This document shows, piece after piece, positions 25,200 through 33,098 of a stretch of DNA of 64,000 nt. The DNA is taken from the NCBI RefSeq assembly GCF_019083965.1, contig NZ_JAHRCY010000006.1, forward strand, positions 1 through 64,000, written 5' to 3'. Under the pieces are notes generated by a model, which saw only the letters and a list, made by a program, of their open reading frames with translations, was not told the DNA's origin and did no database searches. The position numbers and the translations under genes were made by a program. The stretch is from Catellatospora tritici. Lineage in GTDB: Bacteria > Actinomycetota > Actinomycetes > Mycobacteriales > Micromonosporaceae. Position 1 is the first letter of the stretch. Every line of letters starts with the position of its first letter.

Positions 25200-26534
25200 G
25201 TGACAGCACAATATCGGATCACCGGTGGCTCGGCAATCGCGATCAGCGACTCCGTCGAGGAGGGTGTCCGTCGTGGCGCGCTCGCCCCAGGCGCGGCGCT
25301 GCCCAGCGTGCGGGCCCTGGCCGGGGAGCTGGCGGTGAGCCCGGCCACCGTCGCCACGGCCTACCAGCGGCTGCGGGACCGGGGCATCGTGGTCACCGCG
25401 GGCCGCCACGGCACCCGGGTGCGTGCGGTCACCCCGATCGCGGCCACCAGGGCGGCACGGGCCGCCATGCCGGTGCCGTCCGGCCTGCGCGACCTGGCCG
25501 CCGGAGACCCCGACCCGAGGCTGCTGCCCAACCTCGCCCCGATCCTGCGCGAGGTCGCCGACGAGTTGGCCGCCCGCGACGGCGCCGTCGGCTACGCCGA
25601 GGGCGGGCCGCTGCCCGAACTGCTGGCGCTGGCCCGGCAGCGGATGCCGGAGCTGCCTGAAGACGCGTCGTACACCCTGGTCTCGGGCGCGCTCGACGGC
25701 CTGGACCGGCTGCTCGCGGCCCGGCTGCGGCCCGGCGACCGGGTGGCGGTCGAGGATCCCGGCTGGGCCGCGCTGCTGGACCTGGTCGCCGCGCAGGGCC
25801 TGGTGCCGGTCTCGATGCCGGTGGACGACCAGGGGCCGACGGTGGCCGGGGCGCGCGCCGCGCTGGCCGCCGGGGCACGGGCGGTGATCGTCACCACGCG
25901 GGCGCAGAACCCGACCGGCGGCGCGGTCGGGGCACAGCGCGCCCGCGAGCTGCGGCCGCTGCTGCGCGACGTGTTCGTGATCGAGGATGACCATGCCGGG
26001 GAGCTGGCCGATGTGCCGCTGCATCCGGTCGGCGGCGGCGCGACCTGGGCGTTCCTGCGCAGCGCGGCCAAGCCCTACGGGCCGGACCTGCGCTGCGCGG
26101 TGCTGGCCGGGGACGCCGAGACCGTGTCGCGGGTGGAGGGGCGGCTGCGGCTGGGTGCGGGCTGGGTCTCCACCGTGCTGCAGCGCACCCTGCTGCGGCT
26201 GTGGCGCGATCCGGGGGTCGGCGCCGGGATCGAGGCCGCCGGTCGGGCGTACGACCAGCGCCGGTCCGCCCTGGTCGCGGCGCTGGCCCGACGGGACGTC
26301 GCCGCGAGCGGGCGCACCGGGATCAACGTGTGGGTGCCGGTGCCCGACGAGACCCGCGCGGTCGCGTCGCTGCGCGACGCCGGATACGCGGTCACCCCCG
26401 GCCACGTCTACCGCACCGCCACCGGGCCCGGCATCCGGCTGACTGTGGCGACACTGGCCCTGGACGAGGTGGAGCCGCTGGCCGCCGCGGTCGCCGCCGC
26501 GCTGACCGGCGGCCCCGCCCCGATCACGCGCTAG
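25200..26534 (+). CDS. MocR-type PLP-dependent transcriptional regulator (GntR HTH plus aminotransferase domain)
   Basis: 444 residues. N-terminal GntR winged helix (about 15-80: ALPSVRALAGELAVSPATVATAYQRLRDRGIV) joined by a linker to a class I/II aminotransferase-like domain (about 100-440). The PLP lysine is about Lys291 in RSAAKPYGPDLR; the aspartate that holds the pyridine ring is in VIEDDHAGELAD. MocR regulators sense PLP or amino-acid/PLP adducts. GTG start. Divergent neighbours are a PNPOx-like/GNAT protein and an amino-acid exporter, consistent with control of vitamin B6 or amino-acid homeostasis. Its stop overlaps the convergent zinc-ribbon gene by 4 bp. Confidence 0.9.
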   Translation: MTAQYRITGGSAIAISDSVEEGVRRGALAPGAALPSVRALAGELAVSPATVATAYQRLRDRGIVVTAGRHGTRVRAVTPIAATRAARAAMPVPSGLRDLAAGDPDPRLLPNLAPILREVADELAARDGAVGYAEGGPLPELLALARQRMPELPEDASYTLVSGALDGLDRLLAARLRPGDRVAVEDPGWAALLDLVAAQGLVPVSMPVDDQGPTVAGARAALAAGARAVIVTTRAQNPTGGAVGAQRARELRPLLRDVFVIEDDHAGELADVPLHPVGGGATWAFLRSAAKPYGPDLRCAVLAGDAETVSRVEGRLRLGAGWVSTVLQRTLLRLWRDPGVGAGIEAAGRAYDQRRSALVAALARRDVAASGRTGINVWVPVPDETRAVASLRDAGYAVTPGHVYRTATGPGIRLTVATLALDEVEPLAAAVAAALTGGPAPITR

Positions 26535-26941
26535 TCGAACAGCTCCTCCAGGAAGCTGCCGTGCTTCTTGTGCTTCTTGTGGCCGTGCCCGTACTTCGGG
26601 TACTCGTCGGAGTCGTAGTCGCGCCAGCCGTGCTGGCTGTGCCCGTGCTGCGGCTGTCCGTGCTGCGGCTGTCCGTAGCCGTGCTGCTGGGGGTAGCCGT
26701 GCTGCTGCGGGTAACCCGGCTGCGCGGCGGGCGGCGGGTAGTGGCCGGGCTGGGCGTGGCCGGGCGCGGTGTGCTGCGGCTGGGCGCGCGCGCCGTGCCA
26801 GGCGTTCTCGGCGTCGACCAGGCGCTCCAGCTCACCGCGGTCGAGGAAGATGCCCCGGCATTCGGTGCACTGGTCGATGGTCACGCTGTTTCGCTCGTAC
26901 TGCCGCATCGGGGCATGGCATTTGGGGCAGGTCATGTCCAT
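26531..26941 (-). CDS. TFIIB-type zinc-ribbon protein with Gln/His/Gly-rich tail
   Basis: 136 residues. The N-terminal 45 residues are a zf-TFIIB domain: CPKCHAPM, then CTECRGIFLDRGELERLV, i.e. two CxxC knuckles. From about residue 55 the protein turns into a low-complexity tail built on GYPQQHG and QPQHG repeats, then GHGHKKHKKHG, ending FLEELFD. Proteins of this type are widespread in actinobacteria without a known function; the His-rich tail could bind metal. The ATG at 26941 is decided by the zinc ribbon starting immediately after (MDMTCPKC). Confidence 0.85.
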   Translation of the reverse strand: MDMTCPKCHAPMRQYERNSVTIDQCTECRGIFLDRGELERLVDAENAWHGARAQPQHTAPGHAQPGHYPPPAAQPGYPQQHGYPQQHGYGQPQHGQPQHGHSQHGWRDYDSDEYPKYGHGHKKHKKHGSFLEELFD

Positions 26942-26983
26942 GCGCCCGAGCCTAGCCACGCCCGCCAACCTCGGCACAGACGG

Positions 26984-27018
26984 CGAGAGGCCGCCCCCGA
27001 ACCGGGGACGGCCTCTCG
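26984..27018 (-). terminator. Strong hairpin after the PhyH gene
   Basis: CGAGAGGCCG at 26984-26993 pairs with CGGCCTCTCG at 27009-27018, extended by a C-run/G-run inside (CCCC against GGGG). It starts 12 bp past the PhyH stop on the minus strand. GC-rich stem without a T-tract, as is usual in actinobacteria. Confidence 0.65.
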
Positions 27019-27030
27019 GCAGGCTTTCGT

Positions 27031-27918
27031 TCAGCGACGCAGCCAGGGGAAGGACGAGTCGAGCTGACCCTGCTCCTTCAGCTCGGTGTAGAGCGGAACC
27101 TCGTCGGGGAAGTAGCCCCACGCGTGGTCGCCGCCGTCCACCGGGTCGTCGATGCGGCCATCGAGCGCGCCGACCAGCTGGCGCTGCACCGGGCTGAGCC
27201 GGGCCACGTCCTGCGCGGCCGGCTTCTGGTCGCGGGTGGCGATCCAGCGGAAGGTGTACCCGAAGAAGACCGCCTTGCGGGTGATCTCCGAGTAGTTGTT
27301 CGAGCGCGCGTGCCAGATGCGGCGGTCGAAGAAGACCACGTCGCCGGGGTGCACGCAGACCTCGATGGCACCGGCGGGGTCGGGCCACTCGATGTCGCGG
27401 CTCGGCGGGCCGTCGATCCGGTTCATCTTGTGGCTGCCCGGCACGACCTTGAAGTTGCCGCGGCCCGGCTCGGACACGTCCGACAGCCAGAACGCCAGCT
27501 TCACCGACAGACGGGGGCGCGGGTCGGTCTCCAGCTCGCCGTTCTGGCGGCCGCCGTCCTGGTGCCACTCGAAGCGGTACGGCTTGGTGGTGGGGATCGG
27601 CGGGTGCACGTCCAGGTGCGAGTGGTAGACGTGTACGTTCCAGCCGATCATGGACCACACCAGCGGGAACACCGCCGGGTGGTCGACCAGGCCGTTGAGC
27701 TCGGGGCAGCTGGCGACCGCGCTCAGCTTGTGCAGCGACGCGTCCGCACCCAGCTTGCCGACAGCCTCGTGCTCGGCGTACACCCGGTCGACGGCCGCGG
27801 CGTAGTGCGCGACCTCGTCCGGGGAGAGCACGTTGCGGATGATCAGATAGCCGTCGCGCTCGAACTGCTCACGCTGTTCGGCAGTCATCGCGCGCGGCGT
27901 GACGGGGGTGATGGTCAC
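27031..27918 (-). CDS. Phytanoyl-CoA dioxygenase (PhyH) family Fe(II)/2-oxoglutarate oxygenase
   Basis: 295 residues. The double-stranded beta-helix iron site can be placed: H119-x-D121 in FEWHQDGG and distal H203 in RIWHARSNN; the 2-oxoglutarate-binding arginine is probably in the following SEITRKAVFFGYTFRW. The N-terminal EQFERDGYLIIRNVLSPDEV is the usual PhyH start. Family members hydroxylate small molecules (phytanoyl-CoA, ectoine, peptidyl or natural-product substrates); no ectoine genes are nearby, so the substrate is unknown. A hairpin-terminator follows, and a candidate operator lies about 130 bp upstream. Confidence 0.87.
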   Translation of the reverse strand: MTITPVTPRAMTAEQREQFERDGYLIIRNVLSPDEVAHYAAAVDRVYAEHEAVGKLGADASLHKLSAVASCPELNGLVDHPAVFPLVWSMIGWNVHVYHSHLDVHPPIPTTKPYRFEWHQDGGRQNGELETDPRPRLSVKLAFWLSDVSEPGRGNFKVVPGSHKMNRIDGPPSRDIEWPDPAGAIEVCVHPGDVVFFDRRIWHARSNNYSEITRKAVFFGYTFRWIATRDQKPAAQDVARLSPVQRQLVGALDGRIDDPVDGGDHAWGYFPDEVPLYTELKEQGQLDSSFPWLRR

Positions 27919-28277
27919 GGGTTGTCCTTCCCCGATCGGCTGGGTGGCGCGCGGCGTCGCCCAGTGGCTCTTGCGGGGCAGCGGCGCTGCCCTTGCGCAC
28001 TGGACGTGCTGGTCGGGAGCGACGTTGCCTCAGGGATCAAGATCTGACCGGACGTCCGAGAAAGTCCGGTCGGTTCAGTTGTGCGCGCCGCCGGAATCAC
28101 GGCACACATCGCGTGCGTGTGCCGCGGAGGGACCCAGCTGGCATGCGTTTTCCTGCTGCGGCCAAGACGATACCCGAATCGTCTTCGACTAGCCCGGGGC
28201 CGGTGCCGACCGGCACCATGAGGCAAGGTAGAGACAGCGGCACCACCCCTTACCCCCGACCCCCCGGGAGTCCCCTC
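27919..28277. promoter_or_regulatory. 359-bp divergent intergenic region with an inverted repeat
   Basis: Lies between the divergent PhyH (minus) and MFS (plus) genes and must hold both promoters. The clearest structure is GACCGGAC at 28046-28053 facing GTCCGGTC at 28064-28071 with a 10-bp spacer, a plausible operator for a dimeric regulator. The stretch 28150-28200 is less GC-rich (ACGATACCCGAATCGTC) and contains a second small palindrome, CGATACCCGAATCG. No gene or RNA was recognised here. Confidence 0.4.
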
Positions 28278-29639
28278 GTGAGCGCCACCCTGGCCGACTA
28301 CGCGCCCGTGCAGGCCCGCACCGTCCGGGTGCTGATGGGCGCGGAGATCATCAGTGGGCTGGGCACGGCCATGGGCATCTCCATCGGCGCGCTGCTCGCG
28401 CAGGACATCACCGGCACCGCCGCGCTGTCCGGCCTGGCCCAGAGCGCGGCCGTGGTGGGCGGCGCGCTGTGGGCGATCCCCGCGACGAGCCTGATGAGCC
28501 GGTACGGCCGCCGCCCCGGCATCGCCGCGTGCTACCTCATCGGCACCCTCGGCGCGGCGGGCGTGCTCAGCTCGGTGCTGCTGCGCTCGGCACCCCTGCT
28601 GTTCGTCGGGTTCTTCCTGTTCGGGGCGGGCAGCGCGGCCAAGCTCCAGTCCCGCTACGCCGCCGCCGACCTGGCCGAGCCGCACCGGCGCGGACGGCAG
28701 CTGTCCCTGGTGGTCTGGTCGACCACGCTCGGCTCGCTGGCCGGGCCCAACCTCGCCGCGCCGCTCGGGCGGCTGCTGGAGCCGTACGGCATCCCGCTGC
28801 TGGCCGGGCCGTTCGCCTTCTGCGCGCTGTCCTTCCTGCTGGCCGCCGCCCTGCTCACCCTCCTCCTGCGCCCCGACCCGCTCCTCCTGTCCACGCGCGT
28901 CGCCCGCGAGGCCGCGAGCGTGCGCGAGGCTGCGGTTTCGGGGAAAGTGCAGGAATCCGGGGCGGAATTCGGGCAGTTTCCCCGAAACAGCAGCCAAGAG
29001 TCGGGGGTGGCGGCACGGCCGCGCTTCGGTGACGTGATGCGCGCGGTGCTCGCGTCGCCCGCCGCGCGGCTGGGCATGGCCTCCATGGCGCTCGGCCACC
29101 TGGTCATGGTCGGCGTGATGTCCATGACACCCGTGCACCTCGGCGAGACCCACTCCGGCCCCGACACGCTGCGCCTGGTCGGCCTCGTGCTCAGCGCCCA
29201 CATCGCCGGGATGTACGCGCTGGCGCCGGTCGTCGGCTGGCTCACCGACCGGTACGGGCGGCTGCGGGTCATCCTCGGCGGCGTCGCGCTCCTGCTGACG
29301 GCCTGCGCCGTGGCCGCCACCGCGGGCCACCGCACCGACCTGATCACCGTCGCGTTGGTGCTGCTGGGGCTCGGCTGGTCCGGGACCATGGTCGGCGGAT
29401 CAACCCTGTTCGCCGAATCGGTGCCGGTCGCCGTGAAGGCCCGCGCGCAGGGCGTGTCCGACCTGGTCATGGGCTTGGCGGCGGCGGGGTCGGGAGCGGC
29501 GTCCGGGGTGATCGTCGAGCTGTCCGGGTACCGGGTGCTGGCCCTGCTGGCGGCCCTGGCGACGTTGCCGCTGGTCGCACTGGCCCTGCGCCCGTCCACC
29601 CTCGCCGCCCTCGCCGCCCTCACCCCCGCCACCAACTGA
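28278..29639 (+). CDS. MFS transporter with a palindromic element inserted in frame
   Basis: 453 residues. Two six-helix halves, with MFS loop-2/3-like motif SRYGRRPGIAACYLIG after helix 2 and the equivalent TDRYGRLRVILGG in the second half. Drug/solute exporter class; substrate unknown. GTG 28278 gives the normal cytoplasmic leader before helix 1 (RTVRVLMGAEIISGLGTAMG). The central cytoplasmic loop between helices 6 and 7 carries about 22 residues (218-239, SGKVQESGAEFGQFPRNSS region) that are translated from the dispersed palindromic repeat at 28929-28994. The 66-bp length keeps the frame, so the transporter is probably still functional. Confidence 0.87.
   Translation: MSATLADYAPVQARTVRVLMGAEIISGLGTAMGISIGALLAQDITGTAALSGLAQSAAVVGGALWAIPATSLMSRYGRRPGIAACYLIGTLGAAGVLSSVLLRSAPLLFVGFFLFGAGSAAKLQSRYAAADLAEPHRRGRQLSLVVWSTTLGSLAGPNLAAPLGRLLEPYGIPLLAGPFAFCALSFLLAAALLTLLLRPDPLLLSTRVAREAASVREAAVSGKVQESGAEFGQFPRNSSQESGVAARPRFGDVMRAVLASPAARLGMASMALGHLVMVGVMSMTPVHLGETHSGPDTLRLVGLVLSAHIAGMYALAPVVGWLTDRYGRLRVILGGVALLLTACAVAATAGHRTDLITVALVLLGLGWSGTMVGGSTLFAESVPVAVKARAQGVSDLVMGLAAAGSGAASGVIVELSGYRVLALLAALATLPLVALALRPSTLAALAALTPATN
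28929..28994. repeat. ~64-bp palindromic element, copy 3, inside the MFS coding sequence
   Basis: Arms GCTGCGGTTTCGGGG (from 28929) and CCCCGAAACAGCAGC (to 28994) pair with two mismatches around a spacer with GGAATC and GAATTC, as in the other copies. It is 66 bp, an exact multiple of three, and is read through in the MFS frame without a stop. All other copies seen in the window are intergenic. Confidence 0.9.
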
Positions 29640-29736
29640 CCGCCCGCCTCTGTCCCGCGCCCACCCCACCTCGCCTGACCCCACCCCGTACCGCGCCGCG
29701 CCCGACCTTGTCCCGGGCCGCGTCTGACCTTGCGGC

Positions 29737-29802
29737 CTGACCTCGCGCTCTGCCTGACCTCGCGCTCTGCCTGACCTCGCGCCTGCCTGACCTCGCGCTG
29801 CG
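29737..29802. repeat. Tandem repeat, unit CTGACCTCGCGCTCTGC
   Basis: Two exact 17-bp units at 29737-29753 and 29754-29770 followed by two 16-bp variants (from 29771 and 29787). Earlier degenerate units (TCTGACCTTGCGGC) are visible just upstream. Confidence 0.8.
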
Positions 29803-29839
29803 TGTTGCTCGCGGCGCGTCACGCGCTTGCCATGATCGA

Positions 29840-29903
29840 CTGCAGTTTCGGGGAAAGTGCAGGAATCTTGGGCTGGATTCGTGCAGTTTCCCCGAAACTG
29901 CAG
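29840..29903. repeat. ~64-bp palindromic element, copy 4
   Basis: Arms CTGCAGTTTCGGGGAAAG (from 29840) and TTTCCCCGAAACTGCAG (to 29903) pair over 22 bp with one mismatch; the spacer holds GGAATC and GGATTC. Located in the repeat-rich gap upstream of DUF3046-recA. Confidence 0.88.
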
Positions 29904-30116
29904 CCTGATTGGGGCGTGGGTGGCGGGGGAGTTCGCTCCGGGCGGTGGCGGCGCGGTGGGTGGTGCTCGTCGTGTGGTCGTGTGGTCGTGTGGTCGTGCG
30001 GGAGTTGATCGCGGTCTTCGGGCGGAAGGTGCGGTGGGGCTTCGGGAGGTGACCGGAGGTGGCGATCATGCAGGTGGGGGCGGGCGGAGATCGGCGGGGA
30101 GTGGCAGACTGGCCGG

Positions 30117-30317
30117 ATGCGACGGACGGACTTCTGGGAACGCCTGCGTGAGGTGTTCGGCCCGGTGTACGCCACCAGCGTGGCCAAGGACCAGGTGCTC
30201 GCCAGGCTGGGTGGGCGCACCATCGACGCCGCGCTGGCCGAGGGTGAGGAAGTACACGTGATCTGGCGTGCCGTGTGTGAGCAGTACTCCGATCGGGTGC
30301 CCGCCCGACTTCGCTGA
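30117..30317 (+). CDS. DUF3046 protein
   Basis: 66 residues, the standard length of DUF3046 proteins, which sit directly upstream of recA in most actinobacteria. The N-terminus MRRTDFWERLREVFGPVYATSVAKDQVL and the pattern GGRTIDAALAEGEEVHVIWRAVC are characteristic. Small, helical, cytoplasmic; function unknown. The recA promoter and LexA box lie in the 136-bp gap that follows. Confidence 0.9.
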   Translation: MRRTDFWERLREVFGPVYATSVAKDQVLARLGGRTIDAALAEGEEVHVIWRAVCEQYSDRVPARLR

Positions 30318-30356
30318 CGCGGGTGTGGGCACGACTACGGCGTGGCAGGATGGCGC

Positions 30357-30372
30357 TCGTACAAGTGTTCGG
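30357..30372. promoter_or_regulatory. Candidate LexA (SOS) box upstream of recA
   Basis: TCGTACAAGTGTTCGG matches 12 of 16 positions of the actinobacterial LexA box TCGAACACATGTTCGA, including the core GTTCG half-site. It lies 82 bp before the recA GTG start. The lexA gene in this window has a similarly matching site. Confidence 0.7.
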
Positions 30373-30453
30373 CTAATCTCCACTCCCGTGCGCTTGTCCA
30401 CAGGCGCGGCGTGCCCGTATCGCTTTGTCGGACCCAGCGCCTAGCGTGACCGC

Positions 30454-31563
30454 GTGACGAAAAAGGCTGCGAAGTCGACTGACAGTGCACTGACAGAGGT
30501 GGCGACGAAGATGGCGACGACGAATCCCGACAAGACAAAGGCGCTGGACCTGGCGCTGGCACAGATCGACAAGCAGTTCGGCAAGGGTTCCGTGATGCGC
30601 CTGGGTGAGCGTCCCCAGGTGCAGATGATGATCATTCCGACCGGCTCCATCGCCCTTGACGTGGCGCTGGGCATCGGCGGTTTGCCCCGCGGCCGCATCG
30701 TCGAGATCTATGGCCCGGAGTCCAGCGGTAAGACCTCGCTGGCCCTGCACGCGATCGCCAACGTGCAGCGCGCGGGCGGGATCGCCGCGATCATCGACGC
30801 CGAGCACGCGCTCGACCCGGAGTACGCCAAGGCCCTCGGCGTCGACACCGACGCGCTGCTGGTGTCCCAGCCCGACACCGGTGAGCAGGCGCTCGAAATC
30901 GCCGACATGCTGGTGCGCTCGGGCGCGCTGGACCTGATCGTGATCGACTCGGTGGCCGCGCTGGTGCCGCGCGCCGAGATCGAGGGTGAGATGGGCGACA
31001 GCCACGTCGGTCTGCAGGCCCGCCTCATGAGCCAGGCGCTGCGCAAGATGACCAGCGGTCTGAGCAACTCCAACACCACCGCGATCTTCATCAACCAGCT
31101 GCGCGAGAAGATCGGCGTCATGTTCGGCAGCCCGGAGACCACCACCGGTGGTAAGGCGCTGAAGTTCTACGCCTCGGTCCGCCTGGACATCCGCCGCATC
31201 GAGAGCCTGAAGGACGGCACCGAGGTCGTGGGTAACCGCACCCGCGTCAAGGTCGTCAAGAACAAGGTCGCCTCGCCGTTCAAGCAGGCCGAGTTCGACA
31301 TCATGTACGGCAAGGGCATCTCGCGCGAGGGTTCGCTGATCGACGTCGGCGTCGAGCAGAACATCATCCGCAAGGCGGGCGCCTGGTACACGTACGAGGG
31401 CGACCAGCTCGGCCAGGGCAAGGAGAAGGCGCGCGAGTTCCTCAAGGAGAACCCGGACGTCGCCGCCGAGATCGAGAAGAAGATCCTGGAGAAGCTCGGC
31501 GTCGGCGTGTCCAGCGTCTCGGACGCCGCGGGCGGCCCGGCGCTGCCGCCGGTGGACTTCTGA
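30454..31563 (+). CDS. recA: Recombinase RecA
   Basis: 369 residues from the GTG start (350 from the alternative). RecA forms the ATP-dependent filament for strand exchange and triggers LexA self-cleavage. Walker A GPESSGKT is at residues 87-94, with [12 protein letters not shown] (Walker B), the loop L2 region [28 protein letters not shown] and the C-terminal domain. No intein. The start is ambiguous: GTG 30454 adds 19 Lys/Thr/Ala-rich residues, while ATG 30511 has AGAGGTGG about 9 nt upstream and gives a start ([20 protein letters not shown]) closer to most RecA proteins. Followed 25 bp later by recX. Confidence 0.97.
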   Translation: MTKKAAKSTDSALTEVATKMATTNPDKTKALDLALAQIDKQFGKGSVMRLGERPQVQMMIIPTGSIALDVALGIGGLPRGRIVEIYGPESSGKTSLALHAIANVQRAGGIAAIIDAEHALDPEYAKALGVDTDALLVSQPDTGEQALEIADMLVRSGALDLIVIDSVAALVPRAEIEGEMGDSHVGLQARLMSQALRKMTSGLSNSNTTAIFINQLREKIGVMFGSPETTTGGKALKFYASVRLDIRRIESLKDGTEVVGNRTRVKVVKNKVASPFKQAEFDIMYGKGISREGSLIDVGVEQNIIRKAGAWYTYEGDQLGQGKEKAREFLKENPDVAAEIEKKILEKLGVGVSSVSDAAGGPALPPVDF

Positions 31564-31588
31564 TCCGCTGAACTGCTGAGACGCCACG

Positions 31589-32239
31589 ATGGCAGGACGT
31601 CGGCGCGCGCGTACCGGTCGGGGTTGGGACGCCAAACCACCCGCCCCGCCCCGTGCGCCGCGCACCGGGGACCCCGGCGAACCGGGTGACCCGTCGGCGG
31701 CGACCCGGCCGGAGCCGGCGCCGCGTGATCCGTACGAGCTGGCGCGGGAGATCTGCCTGCGCCAGCTCGCCGTACGCCCGCGCACCCGGTCGGAGCTGGC
31801 CACGGCGTTGCGCAACCGCGGTGTCGAGGACGAGGTCGCGGCAGCGGTGCTGGACCGTTACGACGAAGTCGGCATGATCGACGATGCGGCGTTCGCGCGA
31901 GCCTGGGTGAGCAGCCGTCACCACGGGCGTGGCCTGGCCGCGCGGGCGCTGGGGCAGGAGCTGCGCCGACGCGGCGTGGACCAGGAGACCGTCACCGAGG
32001 CCCTGTCGGAGCTCGACGACGAGACCCAGGAGCGCACGGCGTACGAGTTGGCTGAGCGCAAGCTGCGCACGGTGCGCGGGGAGCCCGATGCGGTGTTCCG
32101 GCGGGTGGTGGGCATGCTCGCCCGCAAGGGGTACCCCGGCGGGGTGGCGGTCCGCGCGGTCAAGGAGGCGCTGGCGGCCCGCAGCGCCGCCGACGCCGAA
32201 CTCGCCGAACTGATCGACCCCGACGTCTTCGACGACTGA
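31589..32239 (+). CDS. recX: Regulatory protein RecX
   Basis: 216 residues. RecX binds and inhibits RecA filaments. The family region begins about residue 50 after a Pro/Arg-rich leader: AREICLRQLAVRPRTRSELATALRNRGV, VLDRYDEVGMIDDAAFARAWVSSRHHGRGLAARAL, and a third three-helix repeat RRVVGMLARKGYPGGVAVRAVKEAL. The position 25 bp after recA is the usual operon arrangement. Confidence 0.94.
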   Translation: MAGRRRARTGRGWDAKPPAPPRAPRTGDPGEPGDPSAATRPEPAPRDPYELAREICLRQLAVRPRTRSELATALRNRGVEDEVAAAVLDRYDEVGMIDDAAFARAWVSSRHHGRGLAARALGQELRRRGVDQETVTEALSELDDETQERTAYELAERKLRTVRGEPDAVFRRVVGMLARKGYPGGVAVRAVKEALAARSAADAELAELIDPDVFDD

Positions 32240-32301
32240 CCACCGCCGGTCCGCGTGCCGCCGGTCCGCGTGTCTCCCCGGTGGTAGTAGCCGCTCTTAT
32301 C

Positions 32302-32365
32302 GTGCAGTTTCGGGGAAAGTGCATGAAAGCCGACCATGATTCGTGCACTTTCCCCGAAACTGCAC
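32302..32365. repeat. ~64-bp palindromic element, copy 5 (perfect 22-bp arms)
   Basis: The arms at 32302-32323 and 32344-32365 are perfect reverse complements over 22 bp (left arm GTGCAGTTTCGGGGAAAGTG plus two more), with a 20-nt spacer ending ATGATTCG. A partial third arm (CACTTTCCGAAACTGC, 32367 onward) follows directly. Located 62 bp after recX. Confidence 0.92.
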
Positions 32366-32466
32366 TCACTTTCCGAAACTGCGCGCTCGCGCGTGGGGCG
32401 GCCGGGGCGAGCGGCGGTTTCGCGGGGGTCATGGCCGGTGCCGAACGCTGACCCGTAATGTTGATC

Positions 32467-32512
32467 ATCGCGGCATCGCGGCATCGCGGCATCGCGGCAT
32501 CGCGGCATCGCC
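32467..32512. repeat. 8-bp tandem repeat ATCGCGGC
   Basis: Five exact ATCGCGGC units from 32467 to 32506 and a partial sixth. Such an array is prone to slippage and could vary in copy number between strains. No gene overlaps it. Confidence 0.9.
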
Positions 32513-33098
32513 TGGCGGCGGGCGGGGGATGACAACGTTTTCGGGGAAGTGGCGCGTTCGGTCGGGGCGAGGTTCGGGCGGGCGGGGGCCGCGTCGGGGC
32601 GGAAGCGCGGACACGCGCGACACGCCGGGATTCAGAACCGTTACGGACAGCGCGCATTGCTTGCCATCCGGACACAATGGGCGATGCGTGCGAGTTGGTG
32701 TCCGATCATGAGTTCTTGACCGGACCGCCTCCGGCAACCTAGCCTCGCATGAAGAGGTATCACCGACCAGCTCGTGTTAAACCACACAACATAGAACGCG
32801 TAACAGTACGACAACAGTTTTGCCTGGTGAACACACTCGGCCGCCGACACCCCAGCGCGGCCGACCACACGAAGTCGCAGCTCCGACGCGCCCTGGCGCC
32901 GGCTGAGCAGCGCGACGGGACGAGCCTACCCGCGTACCGAAGCGGAATGTAGTCTCGTCACAACGCGCTGTGCGCAGCGATGATCGTGCGGTGCCGTCAC
33001 CCCCCACCCTGGTCGGGTGCCTCCGCACCGGCACCACCGTGCCGGCCGGGACCGAGCGTCAGGAGGCGGGCCATGACCGAGCATGACGGGAACGCGCC

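Larger units (their letters stand above)
29640..30116. other. 477-bp intergenic region rich in short repeats
   Basis: Between the MFS gene and the DUF3046 gene. It holds a tandem array of a 16-17-bp unit CTGACCTCGCGCTCTGC at 29737-29802 (four copies, the last two slightly shorter), copy 4 of the palindromic element (29840-29903), and a GTGGTCGT micro-repeat near 29975-29998. No convincing coding sequence: frames in either direction simply translate the repeats. Confidence 0.7.
32240..33098. other. 859-bp intergenic region between recX and rny
   Basis: Contains palindrome copy 5 (32302-32365) with a degenerate extra arm just after it, a tandem ATCGCGGC array (32467-32512), and, at about 32745-32830, a stretch noticeably lower in GC than the rest (GTTAAACCACACAACATAG). 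The latter probably holds the rny promoter. Short frames of 60-90 codons exist on both strands, but none has a convincing ribosome-binding site or recognisable product. Confidence 0.6.

Noticed and set aside
30454..31563. An intein in RecA or NrdJ
   Set aside because: Both proteins have normal lengths and continuous motifs; no intein blocks are visible.
32641..32952. Small frames in the recX-rny gap (e.g. 32749-32952)
   Set aside because: No ribosome-binding site, unusual composition for this genome, and overlapping frames on both strands; the region reads as promoter sequence of lower GC.
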